From Candidozyma auris (taxonomy: Eukaryota > Ascomycota > Pichiomycetes > Serinales > Metschnikowiaceae): a DNA stretch of 64,000 bases. Location: positions 930,001 to 994,000 of the forward strand of contig NC_072813.1 of assembly GCF_003013715.1 (NCBI RefSeq), in the 5' to 3' direction. Under the pieces are notes generated by a model. That model worked only from the letters and a program-made list of their open reading frames with translations, ran no database searches and was not told where the DNA came from. Below, in pieces: positions 19,975 through 29,874 of this stretch. The stretch's first letter is position 1. Each line of letters starts with the position of its first letter. A program made the translations under genes and the position numbers.

Positions 19975-20959
19975 TTGGGGGTATATTGTCGAGGTCACTT
20001 CTGTTTGATGATGAGTGTGGAAGCGGATGCGGTGGAAAAGGAAAGATCACTTTGGAATTGCAGCCAGTGAATGAGTCAGGCTAGGCAGGGGGGAAAATTA
20101 AAGAGAATCGGCCTTTGTATTTGTACAGTACACACAACAAAATAGTAATAGAAACAAAATTCTCTTTGGATTGTTGATATCACTTGGCTGTGGTTTACTG
20201 ATTTGTTGGCTTTGTTGAATGTATTCGAGGTTGCTTGAGAGAGAGAAAAAGGTACACTTCTTGCGCGCAACACAAAAGAACAATGGCCTCCGAGTCCGAA
20301 AATAAAAATGCCCATTCAAGCAACAGCAGTGAAGGCAAAGGTGTAAAAGGTGAAGTGGCAAGAGAAAGTGTAAACAGGGAAAATGCCTTAAGAGTTGCTG
20401 TAAATAGGTTGGATTTGGTAAATTTAGGTCGATTTAGGGGAAGTCAAAGTGGCGCTATTTTTTTTTGAGAGTGAGCCTAAATACGGGGAAGGACAGAGCA
20501 AGATAACACCGTTGGCCCAATTTATTGAGGCCATGGCAGGTTCAAATATAGCGGATTTACATGACTACCTACTGACGGCTTTTGTGACTTTTAATACTTT
20601 TGTTCTTTGCCCTTCAATGTTCGTCAAACCTATAAATTCTAAATTGGTGGCTGCAAACTTCCGCACTGTGGAAGCCTGAAGGTAGACCTTGAGTGACCGT
20701 AAATTAGAGAAAACTCAAACTAGGTGATTGAGAGAGATAAGGTTTAGGAAGGGGAAGAGAAGGAGGGTATCAGTTAGCTGACGTAGCTGTTACTTCTGCG
20801 ACTGCTGTGTTGTAGCTTCTAGATTATCTCATTAATCTTGAACAATTGCGCCACATTTGGCAATCAGGAACATCCAATTCACACTAAAGACCTACAATTC
20901 AGCATTGGTTTTCTATACTTTTACTTGCTCTTTCTTATGCACAGTATGATTATGGGTCG
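19975..20959. other. Non-coding region upstream of SAK1-like gene
   Basis: About 985 bp between the RPN13 stop and the SAK1-like start. It shows T-rich and GA-rich patches (20450-20470, 20730-20770) and a partial copy of the recurrent element (TTTGCAGCCA on the minus strand, 20648-20657). The small ORFs here look random. No RNA gene found. Confidence 0.55.
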
Positions 20960-21755
20960 TTACTTCGCCTTCCGGAGCCCTTCAAGAAACGCATCAATGC
21001 CTTCGCCTTGATACTCGTACCCCAAACTGCTGGCCAAAATCTGTCCGACTCCATTGTTCAAGATGGTACTGCTCAACTCCTTGTTCGCCTGTTGAAAGAA
21101 GCCATTCCTCACTACTCGTATAATCTCTTCTCTCGTTGGTTTCACTCCTTCAGGCAACAAGTCTCCGTATTTCTCCACAAGCTCTTTATCCAGCAACAGC
21201 GTCAAGTGCTTGTCAATCACATCCACAGTGAGAACATCATCAATAGAGGTAATGGGTGCCCTTGTTTGCTCTCTTTGAGGTTCCTCTTTAGACTCCTGCT
21301 TCACCGTCTCCTCCACTGGCTCCTCTTCCCTGCCGTTAATATGTGATCCAAACAGCTCCAAAATCGGACATCCACCATACTTACTCTTCCACTAGCGCCT
21401 GTAACGACTTGAGCAACTCTTGGTCCTTTTCTGTCCACTGGCCATACTCTTCAACGTCCCCAACGTCCTGGAGCCAGTATAGACTTCTGTCGCCAGATGA
21501 AACGAAAGTCAATGCAATCACACGCCCAGTATTACACAGCTTTACCTGCTTGAACGTCATATCTCCTGGAATAATAAGACGCTCGTCCACCTCAACGTTG
21601 CCCAGATTACCCTTTGGTGACCACCTGAAGTCAAAACACCCTTCTTCTTCCAGCGGCTTGATCACAACTTGGCCCTTGTGGGGCAATGGCGTGCACTTTT
21701 TCGTTTCCTCGTCGTACTGGACCTTGCCGGCGTTGAACTTTATGGTTTTGCTCAT
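20960..21755 (-). CDS. RPN13: Proteasome ubiquitin receptor Rpn13 with Pru and DEUBAD domains, two exons
   Basis: Joining 21385-21755 and 20960-21329 across a 55-nt intron gives 246 residues. Exon 1 is the Pru domain (residues about 1-105: KFNAGKVQYDEE, FRWSPKGN, LYWLQD), which binds ubiquitin and Rpn2 on the 19S cap. Exon 2 codes for the DEUBAD domain (about 150-246: LLDKELVEKYGDLLPEG, GFFQQANKELSSTILNNG), which in metazoan Rpn13/ADRM1 binds the deubiquitinase Uch37. As I recall, S. cerevisiae Rpn13 is Pru-only. Unspliced, exon 1 stops at TAA 21381-21383, which lies inside the GTAAGT splice site; exon 2 alone lacks a convincing start. The splice joins Glu codons and keeps frame exactly. Start ATG at 21753-21755. 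Confidence 0.88.
21330..21384 (-). other. Intron of RPN13 (55 nt)
   Basis: 5' site GTAAGT, branch-like ATTAAC, then GGC and AG. The intron splits a Glu codon (GA/G). Splicing is predicted from sequence and from domain completeness, not observed. Confidence 0.83.
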
Positions 21756-22381
21756 GGTGAGTGGTGCTAAGTGGTAGTTGGAGTGAAGCTTATAAGCTAG
21801 CTCGCCACAGGCTCGTCAAGTGCAGTCCTAAATAATGAAGAAAGGGTACCACACATAACAAGTCGTGAAGACGAAGGTAAATGGGGCTGAAGAAAATAAT
21901 AACAATAGACCCACAACAAACAGTGTAATCGTTTAAGTTGAGGAAGTCTTCAGAAGCCTGAAATGGATTCACTAGATAAGTGAAAGCAAGCGGTATACTT
22001 AAGATCCATGCATCTGAGGACAAAAATACTCTTCACCACCAAAAAGATTTTCTCATACAATAGAGTTCTGACACTAGAATCACTGAGAGGTTCTTCTGTA
22101 TTTTATCCTAAATTTTTGGTGTTGAAAATCCAGATCTGCGAAGTCTACTTCAATGTGGCTGCGAAAAGGATTTTCCCCTTTGAAGGAAGTACGACAACAC
22201 CGGTTCAATGCTGGGCAAATATTGACAAACTCGATAATGGTTGGAACTAAGCATTCTTGATTGTTCTCTTCTCCTCAAGTATACAGAACAACTGGCCAAG
22301 TCAACTCCCGATGTCAGTCTTCCTGGATAGTCCCTATAGACTCGCGAAAAACCTTATTCAGTATCATAATCAAACCTTGCC
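21756..22381. other. Divergent promoter region RPN13/CinA-like
   Basis: 626 bp between divergent starts. It contains one minus-strand copy of the recurrent element at 22156. I looked for a proteasome-type PACE site (GGTGGCAAA or the Candida GAAGGCAAAA form) near RPN13 and found none. Confidence 0.55.
22156..22167 (-). promoter_or_regulatory. Recurrent intergenic element, copy 4 (reverse orientation)
   Basis: TTTTCGCAGCCA on the minus strand, one of two clear reverse copies; it points toward RPN13. Confidence 0.5.
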
Positions 22382-22912
22382 ATGAACTTCCCTCCAACGG
22401 AGATCCAACAATTGGTAGAGGAGATCGCTGCCATTTTGCGGTCGAAAAATCAAACTCTAGCCATCTCAGAAGCCGCTTGTGGTGGCCTTCTTTCTGCCTA
22501 TCTTGTATCTGTTCCAGGCGCTTCAGACTTCTACATTGGCGGTAAGCTCGTGTACTCTGTTCGCCAGCGATTGAGGCTTTCTGGATGGTCAAAAGAGGAT
22601 ATTGGTAATTATGTGGGTCCTTCCACACAAGTTGCATTGAAATTAGCTCGTACAACAAAGTACGACTTGGGATCAACCTACGTTCTTTCAGAAACGGGGT
22701 TTGCAGGCCCTACCACAGATTTGCATCTCCAAACAAACCAGAATCTGGACGCTGGCGTGGGCACAGTGTACTTTGGTGTGAGCGGGCCCAAAGGAGAGCA
22801 CACATTGAGTTGTGAGACAGGAATTTCGGAGAGATCTAAAAACATGACAGAGTTTGCCCGTTTGGGCTTGAAGTTCTTGTTGGAAACGCTAAAGGAAGAG
22901 ACGAGCGACTAA
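22382..22912 (+). CDS. CinA C-terminal-like protein (PncC/NMN amidohydrolase fold)
   Basis: 176 residues covering just the CinA C-terminal domain. Recognisable blocks are ISEAACGGLLSAYLVSVPGAS, FYIGGKLVYS, SETGFAGPT and GVGTVYFGVSG. Bacterial relatives deamidate nicotinamide mononucleotide in NAD recycling. The bacterial box AESCTGG reads SEAACGG here, so the Ser of that box is an Ala. Enzyme activity therefore cannot be assumed. Fungal relatives, as I recall them, carry similarly altered boxes. The ATG at 22382 starts a normal-length domain, with no bacterial N-terminal MoaB-like half. Confidence 0.8.
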   Translation: MNFPPTEIQQLVEEIAAILRSKNQTLAISEAACGGLLSAYLVSVPGASDFYIGGKLVYSVRQRLRLSGWSKEDIGNYVGPSTQVALKLARTTKYDLGSTYVLSETGFAGPTTDLHLQTNQNLDAGVGTVYFGVSGPKGEHTLSCETGISERSKNMTEFARLGLKFLLETLKEETSD

Positions 22913-23599
22913 GTGAACAGTGAAGGACGTGAAACTGATGTAAGACGATGGCAAAGACGTAGAATATTCTATAACCCAACAAAAACTGGCTGCACGAGAC
23001 AGCTTTGTCCACAAGAATAGGGTATGTTGTGACATTGGGATGGTCTAAGTCATAGGCAGTAAAACTAGCTCGGTGTGAGCAACTGAAAATCCAATGGAAT
23101 CCGATGGTAATTGGTATTTGATGGAGTACAATCCCCAAAGTAAGGACTCTTCTCTCATCAGAGTAAATTCCTTCTTTTCGCAGGGAAAACTACGTGATCT
23201 GTTTTTTGCCAGCACTTTTTGACAGAGATAATGAGATCACGTATCCACAAAAATCATACACTGTCAAGAAAGAGAGGGTGTTAATTTGCCCGTTGATCTG
23301 GCTGTTGAAGCATGCCTACATAGGCATTAGCTTAGTCTGGACCTAGGTACTAGATCGCGCGTTAAGGCGGTTTTAGTAGACTACAGCGTATAAGGGTGCA
23401 ACGAGCGCTGATATATATATAAAAAAATAAATTAAAGACCAGAAATGCCCAAACAAGGCCACAACAGTATAAGGAGATCTGAAATCTCAGTGAAACCGTG
23501 TAAACTACGGTTCCAGTAGAGAACTCACGTGACCGCCTACGCCCCAATACCGTCAACTTCTTCGCACAAAACACGTAAATTACCAACTACAAACAAAGC
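22913..23599. other. Intergenic region upstream of CDC3
   Basis: 687 bp, AT-rich in the second half. It has a TCACGTGAC palindromic E-box at 23525-23533, 67 bp before the CDC3 ATG, and a partial copy of the recurrent element (TTTTCGCAGGG at 23175). No ORF of interest. Confidence 0.55.
23525..23533 (+). promoter_or_regulatory. CACGTG E-box (Cbf1-type) before CDC3
   Basis: TCACGTGAC, an extended palindromic E-box of the kind bound by Cbf1 in yeasts. The assignment is from motif alone. Confidence 0.45.
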
Positions 23600-24937
23600 A
23601 TGGCTTCAGGTATGTCAACAGATTCATGAAAGAGTTCTCATTATATCATCTAGCTAACCTCAGTCGACAAGTCCCTCGATAGTGAGGTGAAAATCATTCG
23701 CAGAAAGCTCAATAGTTTTGTCGGATTTGCCAACTTGCCCAAACAATGGCACAGAAAGTCTGTCAGAAGGGGGTTTTCGTTGAACTTCATGGTTGTTGGC
23801 GAGAGTGGGTTGGGCAAAACCACGTTGGTCAATACTCTATTCAATCGCGAGGTGTTGAAGAAGCCCAAAGAGCCTGAGGAAGAAGACAGCGTTGAGTCAG
23901 ACGCTCCTGGCAACACCCCGGTGAGAATTGAAACCACCAAGGCAGAGATCGAGGAAGACGGCGTGAAATTGACGCTCAACATCATCACAACGCCGGGATT
24001 TGGCGACTCGTTAAACAACACCGAAGCGTGGAAGCCAATTGTCGACGAGATTGACCTGAGGTTTGACCGTTACTTAGAGGCCGAGTCTCGTGTGAACCGG
24101 TCGCAGGTTCCTGACGAGAGAGTGCACGCGTTGTTGTATTTTGTAGAGCCCACGGCCCACTCGTTGAGGAGCTTGGATATTGAGCTCATGAAGGCGGTCC
24201 ACCAGAAGGTGAACTTGATTCCTATCATTGCCAAGAGCGACACCTTGGTCGACGACGAGATCGACGGCTTCAAACAGCGGATTTTGGCCGACATCAGGTA
24301 CCAGCAGATCAAGGTTTTTGAGCCTTCTGTGTACGAAAACGATGACGAAGAAACCGTGAACAACTCGAGGGCGCTAATTTCGTCGTACCCTTTTGCCGTG
24401 ATTGGGTCGATGAATGAAGTCACCACTCCTGATGGGAGAACTGTGAGAGGCAGATCGTATCCTTGGGGCACCATTGAGGTTGACAATGGCGATCACAACG
24501 ACTTTGTGCGCTTGAGACAATTGTTGATCAGAAGCAACTTGGAAGAGCTTAAGGAAACCACTTCTGAGATTCTATACGAAAACTACCGGTCAGAAAAGTT
24601 GCTCAAGATGGGAATTGAGCAGGACAACACCGTCTTCAAGGAGTTTGATCCAATGACCAAGCAAGAAGAGGAGAGAGCGTTGCATGAGGCCAAGCTCGCC
24701 AAGATGGAGGCTGAAATGAAAGCAGTATTCCAGCAAAAGGTGAGCGAAAAGGAGAAGAAGTTGCAACGGTCAGAGGCAGACTTGTTTGCCAGACACAAGG
24801 AGATGAAGGAGAAGTTGTTGAAGCAGATTAAGTTGTTAGAAGATAAGAAGGCCCAGTTGGAGAAGCAGAAGAGCTTGCCCCAGGAGCCACCTGTGCTGTC
24901 GACGCCACAGAAGACTCGTAAGGGCTTTTTGCGCTAA
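23600..24937 (+). CDS. CDC3: Septin Cdc3, two exons
   Basis: Exon 1 (23600-23609, ATGGCTTCAG) joins exon 2 (23664-24937) to give 427 residues; the open frame alone would start on a GTG at 23687. Septins form hetero-oligomeric GTP-binding filaments at the bud neck. Features: VGFANLPKQWHRKSVRRGF, diagnostic of Cdc3; P-loop GESGLGKT at about 49-56; TPGFGD as G3; AKSD as G4; and a C-terminal coiled coil from about residue 320 rich in Lys/Glu. The CTG codon at 24056-24058 falls in EID-x-RFDRYLEAE, where septins commonly have Ser. The spliced start gives MASVDKSLDSEVKIIRRKLN. Confidence 0.94.
23610..23663 (+). other. Intron of CDC3 (54 nt)
   Basis: GTATGT at the 5' end, GCTAAC branch sequence, then CTC and AG. 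It follows only ten coding bases. It supplies the only ATG that fits the conserved N-terminus. Confidence 0.88.
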
Positions 24938-25390
24938 TGATGCCACAGCTAGGTCCAAGACCACGGGATTCAGTGGGAATAATCGTATTTTGTATGTGTA
25001 AAGAGGAGGTACCTCGACAAGTGTAGTGTCTCACTTAAAAGTCTCGGAAGGGCTAAGCTAGGAATTTCCTCGGTATGCAGAGAAGGCACCGCAAAGATAG
25101 CAGGCATGCAAGGAATCCAGTCTTGTGACACCCACCCTAGGCACCAATTGCCCAACAGAAAGCACTACTAGGAAAGGAGTATCAATAGATCGATGTCACT
25201 CAATTCACTAGGACCCACTCAATTGAGCTTTTACATTTACTTTTCCGCTCAATCGTCTCCATAACATTCTATCCCTTTCGTCCTTGTATGCAACATACTT
25301 GCGCAGGCAATACGCACTGAACACCCTCAAAAAGAATAGTCCTTCTACCACTTATACGTTCATCCGAGCAAAAGCTTTTTCTCAATTGAC
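24938..25390. other. Intergenic region upstream of POM33
   Basis: 453 bp between two plus-strand genes. There is a pyrimidine-rich stretch before the POM33 start. I recognise no regulatory site, RNA or repeat. Confidence 0.5.
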
Positions 25391-26236
25391 ATGTCCTCTC
25401 CCGACCAGAAAGGTAACGCTTCTGCTGCCGCCGACGCTGCCAAGGGTTCATCTCCTTCCGCCACTGGCGCCTCCACTTCCACCGCCCCCAAAAAGGATCT
25501 TGCTGCCACAGTTCGTACGCTTCAGTTTGCCTGGTACGTGGGCCACCTTGTGACGGTTATTTCGACCATCTTCTATGCTCTCACCTACGTGAGGATCTTC
25601 CCTCGTGCTTACAAGTTCTGGTACAGCATGGCGCTCTTGGGTGTCATTGAGAGCTTTGGGTTGTTGCTCTACCAGACGATTAAGAAAAACGGGGTCAATG
25701 CGCCCAAGTTGCTTGCTGAAGACAATGCCCAGTACTTGTTTTTAGGTGTGTTGCTCTTCATTGCACCACCACATGTTTTATTGACCTTGTTGGTGTTCTT
25801 TTTGTTCTCCACCTTTCACGTTTTGTCCTACACCAGACATTTCATCTTGCCTGCGTTGGACATTCCTGAAAGCCACCCAGTCTCCAAGAACATTGGCAAC
25901 TTCATTGCTGCCAACAACAACAAATCGATTCAGCTTGCTGCGCTTTTGGAAGTGGTGACGTTGGCGTGGTTGACCTTGCGTGTCATCACCTTCCGAAAGA
26001 GATCCTTGACTCCTCTCATTGCCTACACTATCTTCATCAAGTTGAGGTACGAGAAATCCGGCTTCACTAGAAACTACTTCAAGCAGGCCGAGATCCGTGT
26101 GGAGAGCCTCGTCAACAGCACTGGCCACCCTGTTCTCAAGGATGTGTGGATCAAAGCCAAAGGTGTGTTCCACCAGATCGGGTCCATCCACTTCTTCCAC
26201 GACCACACCAAGGAGAAGGAGGCCAAATCTATCTAA
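25391..26236 (+). CDS. POM33: Pom33/Per33 family membrane nucleoporin-associated protein (TMEM33 family)
   Basis: 281 residues. A short Ala/Ser-rich start is followed by several hydrophobic segments (about 45-70, 78-100, 115-150, 180-200). These resemble the TMEM33/Tts1/Pom33 family of ER and nuclear-envelope proteins that help nuclear pore distribution and ER shaping. The motif FLFSTFHVLSYTRHFILP is typical. The Lys/His-rich C-terminus (about 240-281) would contain the amphipathic helix used for membrane targeting. Yeasts may carry Pom33 and Per33 paralogues; which one this is cannot be told here. ATG at 25391 is the first in frame. Confidence 0.85.
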   Translation: MSSPDQKGNASAAADAAKGSSPSATGASTSTAPKKDLAATVRTLQFAWYVGHLVTVISTIFYALTYVRIFPRAYKFWYSMALLGVIESFGLLLYQTIKKNGVNAPKLLAEDNAQYLFLGVLLFIAPPHVLLTLLVFFLFSTFHVLSYTRHFILPALDIPESHPVSKNIGNFIAANNNKSIQLAALLEVVTLAWLTLRVITFRKRSLTPLIAYTIFIKLRYEKSGFTRNYFKQAEIRVESLVNSTGHPVLKDVWIKAKGVFHQIGSIHFFHDHTKEKEAKSI

Positions 26237-26605
26237 GCGATGCTCGTTGCATCCGAATGATTTCTACTTGGTTATGCTGTTTAGCTTTTCTGACTTGATG
26301 GGTCCCACAAGCGGAACGCCTTCCCCAAGGAGAAAGATTTGTCTGTTTTGCTTGCTTTTCGTTGCACTCTGGTGCCTTTTTCTACGTTGTTTCAGTATAG
26401 TCTACGCCACTCTAAATGGGTATGATTTTTTATTTTGCTGTAGATTCTATACATGTAGTCCTTTAATGAGTAGAGGGCTGAAATTTGCTCTGAAACAGGA
26501 AACAGCATCTGAAGCTCACATGCCGATATGATATCGGGATTGGAAGATAATTCGGAAGCAGCTTATATACACCCAATAACAAATGCTTCAACATAACCAA
26601 GTCAA
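26237..26605. other. Convergent gap POM33/Rho-type GTPase
   Basis: 369 bp between two stop codons; a chance ORF reads on from POM33's strand. Only AT-rich 3'-end-like sequence is seen. Confidence 0.5.
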
Positions 26606-27190
26606 TTACATGATGATGCATCTTTTCTTCTTTTTTTCCCTAGCCCGCAAGGATTCTCTTGCAGCCACTTGAAGCACCTCCTTCACACCCTGTCCAGTTT
26701 TTGCAGAGCACTCCAAGTAGCAACATGCCTTTAGACTTCTCGCAGTAGCAATACCCCTGGCTTCAGAAACAAACTCCAACTTTTGCTGAGACTGCTTCAT
26801 TGCGATGAAGTCGCTTCTCAAGTCCAGTTTACAGCCCACCAAAATTACCGGAACACGTTTACAATAACGCAGAAGTTCTGATTTCCATTTTTTCGAGACG
26901 CTATCCAAAGAATTTGGTGAGCCAATTGAAAAACAAAGCAATATAGCATCGGACTCAGAATACGATAATGGCCTCAATATCTCGTACTCGTCTCGACAAG
27001 CCGTATCCCAAAGAACCAATTGTAGCCTCGTTGCATCACATGTGACACGAACTGTATAATTTTGCACTGTAGTCACGTACGACTCATTGAACTTTTCTTT
27101 TGACATCGAGATCAAGAGCCTTGTTTTTCCACAAGCTCCATCACCAACAACCACCACCTTCTTGCGAATTGCAACTGGACGAGGCAACAT
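26606..27190 (-). CDS. Rho-family small GTPase with altered switch regions
   Basis: 194 residues ending in a polybasic stretch and the prenylation box CIIM. The P-loop GDGACGKT (16-23), GCKLDL (G4) and ECSAKTGQGV (G5) are Rho-type. The family acts in polarity, cell wall synthesis and actin control at the plasma membrane. Two departures stand out. Switch I reads YVTTVQNY and is one residue shorter than the usual YVPTVFENY. Switch II reads WDTACRDEY instead of WDTAGQEDY, so the Gly and the catalytic Gln equivalent to Ras Gly60/Gln61 are Cys65 and Arg66. I infer weak or absent intrinsic GTP hydrolysis. It is closest in feel to Rho1/Rho2/Rho4-type proteins, but I cannot assign a specific orthologue. 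Confidence 0.88.
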   Translation of the reverse strand: MLPRPVAIRKKVVVVGDGACGKTRLLISMSKEKFNESYVTTVQNYTVRVTCDATRLQLVLWDTACRDEYEILRPLSYSESDAILLCFSIGSPNSLDSVSKKWKSELLRYCKRVPVILVGCKLDLRSDFIAMKQSQQKLEFVSEARGIATARSLKACCYLECSAKTGQGVKEVLQVAARESLRAREKKKKRCIIM

Positions 27191-27944
27191 TTTGGAAGTA
27201 GCTAGTAACGATTTTCAGATTATACAAGGCTACTGTAGACATGAGGCACACACAGAATGCTTTTGAAGAATATGTTCTATCTGAAATAGTCCTTCACTGG
27301 AGGAGATTTGATGTAACGAGCCAGAAAGCTCGTAATTGATTAATAGTGCGGCTGTTTCATTGGGATATATATAGTGTTGACATTTTTTTTTCCTTTTCTT
27401 GTTTTGACCAGAGCTTTTACTCAGCCGAGATTGCCCAGTCAGCCAGGTGCAAGAACTGTGTTCTTTATAAAAAAAAAAAAGGTAGGTTCGCTTTGCAAAT
27501 TATGGCTCGTATCCAACGGTACGACTGAAACAGTCACTGGAGGAAGAATCACATCGTTAACCTTGTGATTCGCACGCGATACTCTGCTCGTGCCTGTTTT
27601 CGCCAATAAACGAGTGTGAAGAGCAGTTGTTAACAGAAATCATGCACATTCTACCTGATCTTCGTATTTTAAAGGGGAAACCCGGTTGTGGAGTCTTTTT
27701 CTGTTTTCTTCATGGAATTTATGAGCTTCAGTTTTCCTCCGTATTGTCAACAGTCCTGTACCGTACATTTAATCTTCGTTCTATGCATCTCCAACAGCTC
27801 CGGCATCTTGTGCAAGACGATCTCATTGCCCTAATTTTTCAACTCGAAGTAAATTGATGCAATTTTCAGTCAAATAATAATCTAGAAAATAGAAACATTG
27901 ATTGTGTAACATATATATTTGCAGCATTTCCCCAAAACAAGATT
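27191..27944. other. Intergenic region between Rho-type GTPase and tRNA-Lys
   Basis: 754 bp, AT-rich, with a poly-A run at 27469-27480 and short chance ORFs. ATATATATTT at 27911 lies just before the tRNA. Confidence 0.5.
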
Positions 27945-28032
27945 GCCTGGTTAGCTCAATCGGTAGAGCATTTGACTCTTAAACATCATAAGGTCAATCA
28001 AAAGGTTGCGGGTTCGAGCCCCGCATCGGGCT
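27945..28032 (+). tRNA. tRNA-Lys (anticodon CUU) with 15-nt intron
   Basis: The full cloverleaf can be folded. Acceptor GCCTGGT pairs with ATCGGGC, D arm is AGCTCAATCGGTAGAGC, anticodon stem TTTGA/TCAAA, T arm GCGGGTTCGAGCCCCGC. Anticodon CTT is at 27978-27980. The intron 27982-27996 sits one base 3' of the anticodon, the standard nuclear tRNA position. A and B boxes are intact, and a T-rich stretch (TTCTTTTTATT) follows as terminator. CCA is not encoded. Confidence 0.95.
27982..27996 (+). other. tRNA-Lys intron (15 nt)
   Basis: AACATCATAAGGTCA interrupts the anticodon loop between positions 37 and 38. Removing it leaves a normal seven-base loop. Confidence 0.88.
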
Positions 28033-28132
28033 ATTCTTTTTATTCCAACCCACTGTTGAAAGGTTACTTCAACTTGCCCTCTTTCTTTTAGCATCTCAGA
28101 TTTCTGGGGTTCATAGTGTACTAGTTTCGCAC

Positions 28133-28146
28133 TTTTCGCAGCTATT
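28133..28146 (+). promoter_or_regulatory. Recurrent intergenic element, copy 5 (one mismatch)
   Basis: TTTTCGCAGCTATT, directly preceded by a second TTTCGCA at 28125, so the half-site is doubled here. Confidence 0.45.
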
Positions 28147-28557
28147 GTGCCTTCTGCTTACATCGCAAGCAACCTTCAATGGATCCCGAGTGGCCCCATA
28201 CAAAATCGGTCTCTGGATAAAGACAACTTTTGAAATGTCTGATTTTGATGTTTCACTTCAAGTAAGAAATCTCTTTTTATTTATCTTTGCTCTCAAGACT
28301 ACGGAGTGCACTGTGAAATGAGGCAAGATTCCAGACCGGCACAAACTTAATGCCTAGAGCAAAGTACTGCAGATACCGGGTAAGAGGGTACAATCACCTT
28401 GGAACGAAAGTGTTCGTTTGGATCAAAATGAATGGAGGCACGTGAGTAGCGTTTGACATGCGGACCAATTGCCGATTGCAGACTATCAAATCAAAATGCT
28501 TCTTATTCTTTCCACAGTGTTCTCAGAGGTAGCAGGCAATTGGCGCACATTCTGCAG

Positions 28558-28579
28558 GAAGAATCTTCTTTCTTGTTCC
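28558..28579 (+). promoter_or_regulatory. Heat-shock element of HSP70
   Basis: GAAGAATCTTCTTTCTTGTTCC contains GAA at 28561, TTC at 28566 and TTC at 28576, spaced 5 and 10 bp. This fits a gapped array of nGAAn units bound by Hsf1. It is about 170 bp before the start codon. Confidence 0.65.
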
Positions 28580-28613
28580 ATAGTGTAGACTTTTTCTGTG
28601 TATGTGCACTCCA

Positions 28614-28626
28614 TTTCGCAGCCATT
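28614..28626 (+). promoter_or_regulatory. Recurrent intergenic element, copy 6
   Basis: TTTCGCAGCCATT, between the heat-shock element and the TATA box, 121 bp before the HSP70 ATG. Confidence 0.5.
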
Positions 28627-28672
28627 TCTATGGAACCCTGTGGAAAGTTCGTCGACGTACTGGCAAAAATGG

Positions 28673-28680
28673 TATATAAA
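28673..28680 (+). promoter_or_regulatory. TATA box of HSP70
   Basis: TATATAAA, 67 bp before the start codon, in the expected place for a stress-induced yeast gene. Confidence 0.65.
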
Positions 28681-28746
28681 TGGTGCATTCCACGCACCTC
28701 AACACTTCCTTCTTCTTTTTTTCTCAGCAATTTTTTATAATTAATT

Positions 28747-29835
28747 ATGTCTAAAGCTGTCGGAATTGACTTGGGTACTACGTACTCTTGTGTCGCTCAC
28801 TTCGCCAACGACCGTGTTGAAATCATCGCCAATGACCAAGGTAACAGAACTACCCCATCGTTCGTTGCTTTCACTGACACCGAAAGATTGATTGGTGACG
28901 CCGCCAAGAACCAGGCCGCCATGAACCCTGCCAACACCGTTTTCGACGCCAAGAGACTTATTGGTCGTAAGTTTGACGACCCAGAGGTCCAGGGTGACGC
29001 TAAGCACTTCCCATTCAAGATCGTTGACAAGGGTGGTAAGCCAGTCATCCAAGTTGAGTTCAAGGGTGAGACCAAGACCTTCACCCCAGAGGAAATCTCC
29101 TCTATGGTCTTGGGTAAGATGAAGGAGACTGCAGAGTCCTTCTTGGGCACCACTGTGTCCGATGCCGTTGTCACCGTGCCAGCCTACTTCAACGACTCTC
29201 AGAGACAGGCTACCAAGGATGCTGGTTTGATTGCTGGTTTGAACGTTATGAGAATCATCAACGAGCCAACCGCTGCTGCCATTGCCTACGGTTTGGACAA
29301 GAAGGACGAAAGAGAGAAGAACGTCCTTATCTTCGACTTGGGTGGTGGTACCTTCGATGTGTCCTTGTTGTCTATCGAGGATGGTATTTTCGAGGTGAAG
29401 TCTACTGCTGGTGACACTCACTTGGGTGGTGAGGACTTCGACCACAGATTGGTGAACCACTTCGTCAACGAGTTCAAAAGAAAGAACAAGAAGGACTTGT
29501 CCACCAACCAGAGAGCCTTGAGAAGATTGAGAACTGCCTGTGAGAGAGCCAAGAGAACCTTGTCCTCTTCTGCTCAGACTTCTATCGAGATTGACTCTCT
29601 TTACGAAGGTATTGACTTCTACACCTCCATCACTAGAGCCAGATTCGAGGAGTTGTGTCAGGACTTGTTCAGATCCACTTTGGACCCTGTCGAGAAGGTT
29701 TTGAGGGACGCCAAGGTCGACAAGTCTCAGGTTCACGAGATTGTCCTTGTTGGTGGTTCTACCAGAATTCCAAAGGTCCAGAAGTTGGTGTCTGACTTTT
29801 TCAACGGTAAGGAGCCAAACAAGTCTATCAACCCA

Positions 29836-29874
<39 letters not shown>

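Larger units (their letters stand above)
28033..28746. promoter_or_regulatory. HSP70 promoter region
   Basis: 714 bp between tRNA-Lys and the HSP70 gene. It carries two recurrent elements (28133 and 28614), a CACGTG E-box at 28439-28444, a heat-shock element around 28558-28579 and a TATA box at 28673. The arrangement is that of an inducible promoter. Confidence 0.6.

Noticed and set aside
28741..29736. 331-codon open frame antisense to HSP70
   Set aside because: Same codon-bias artefact; no motif, and it runs opposite a certain gene.
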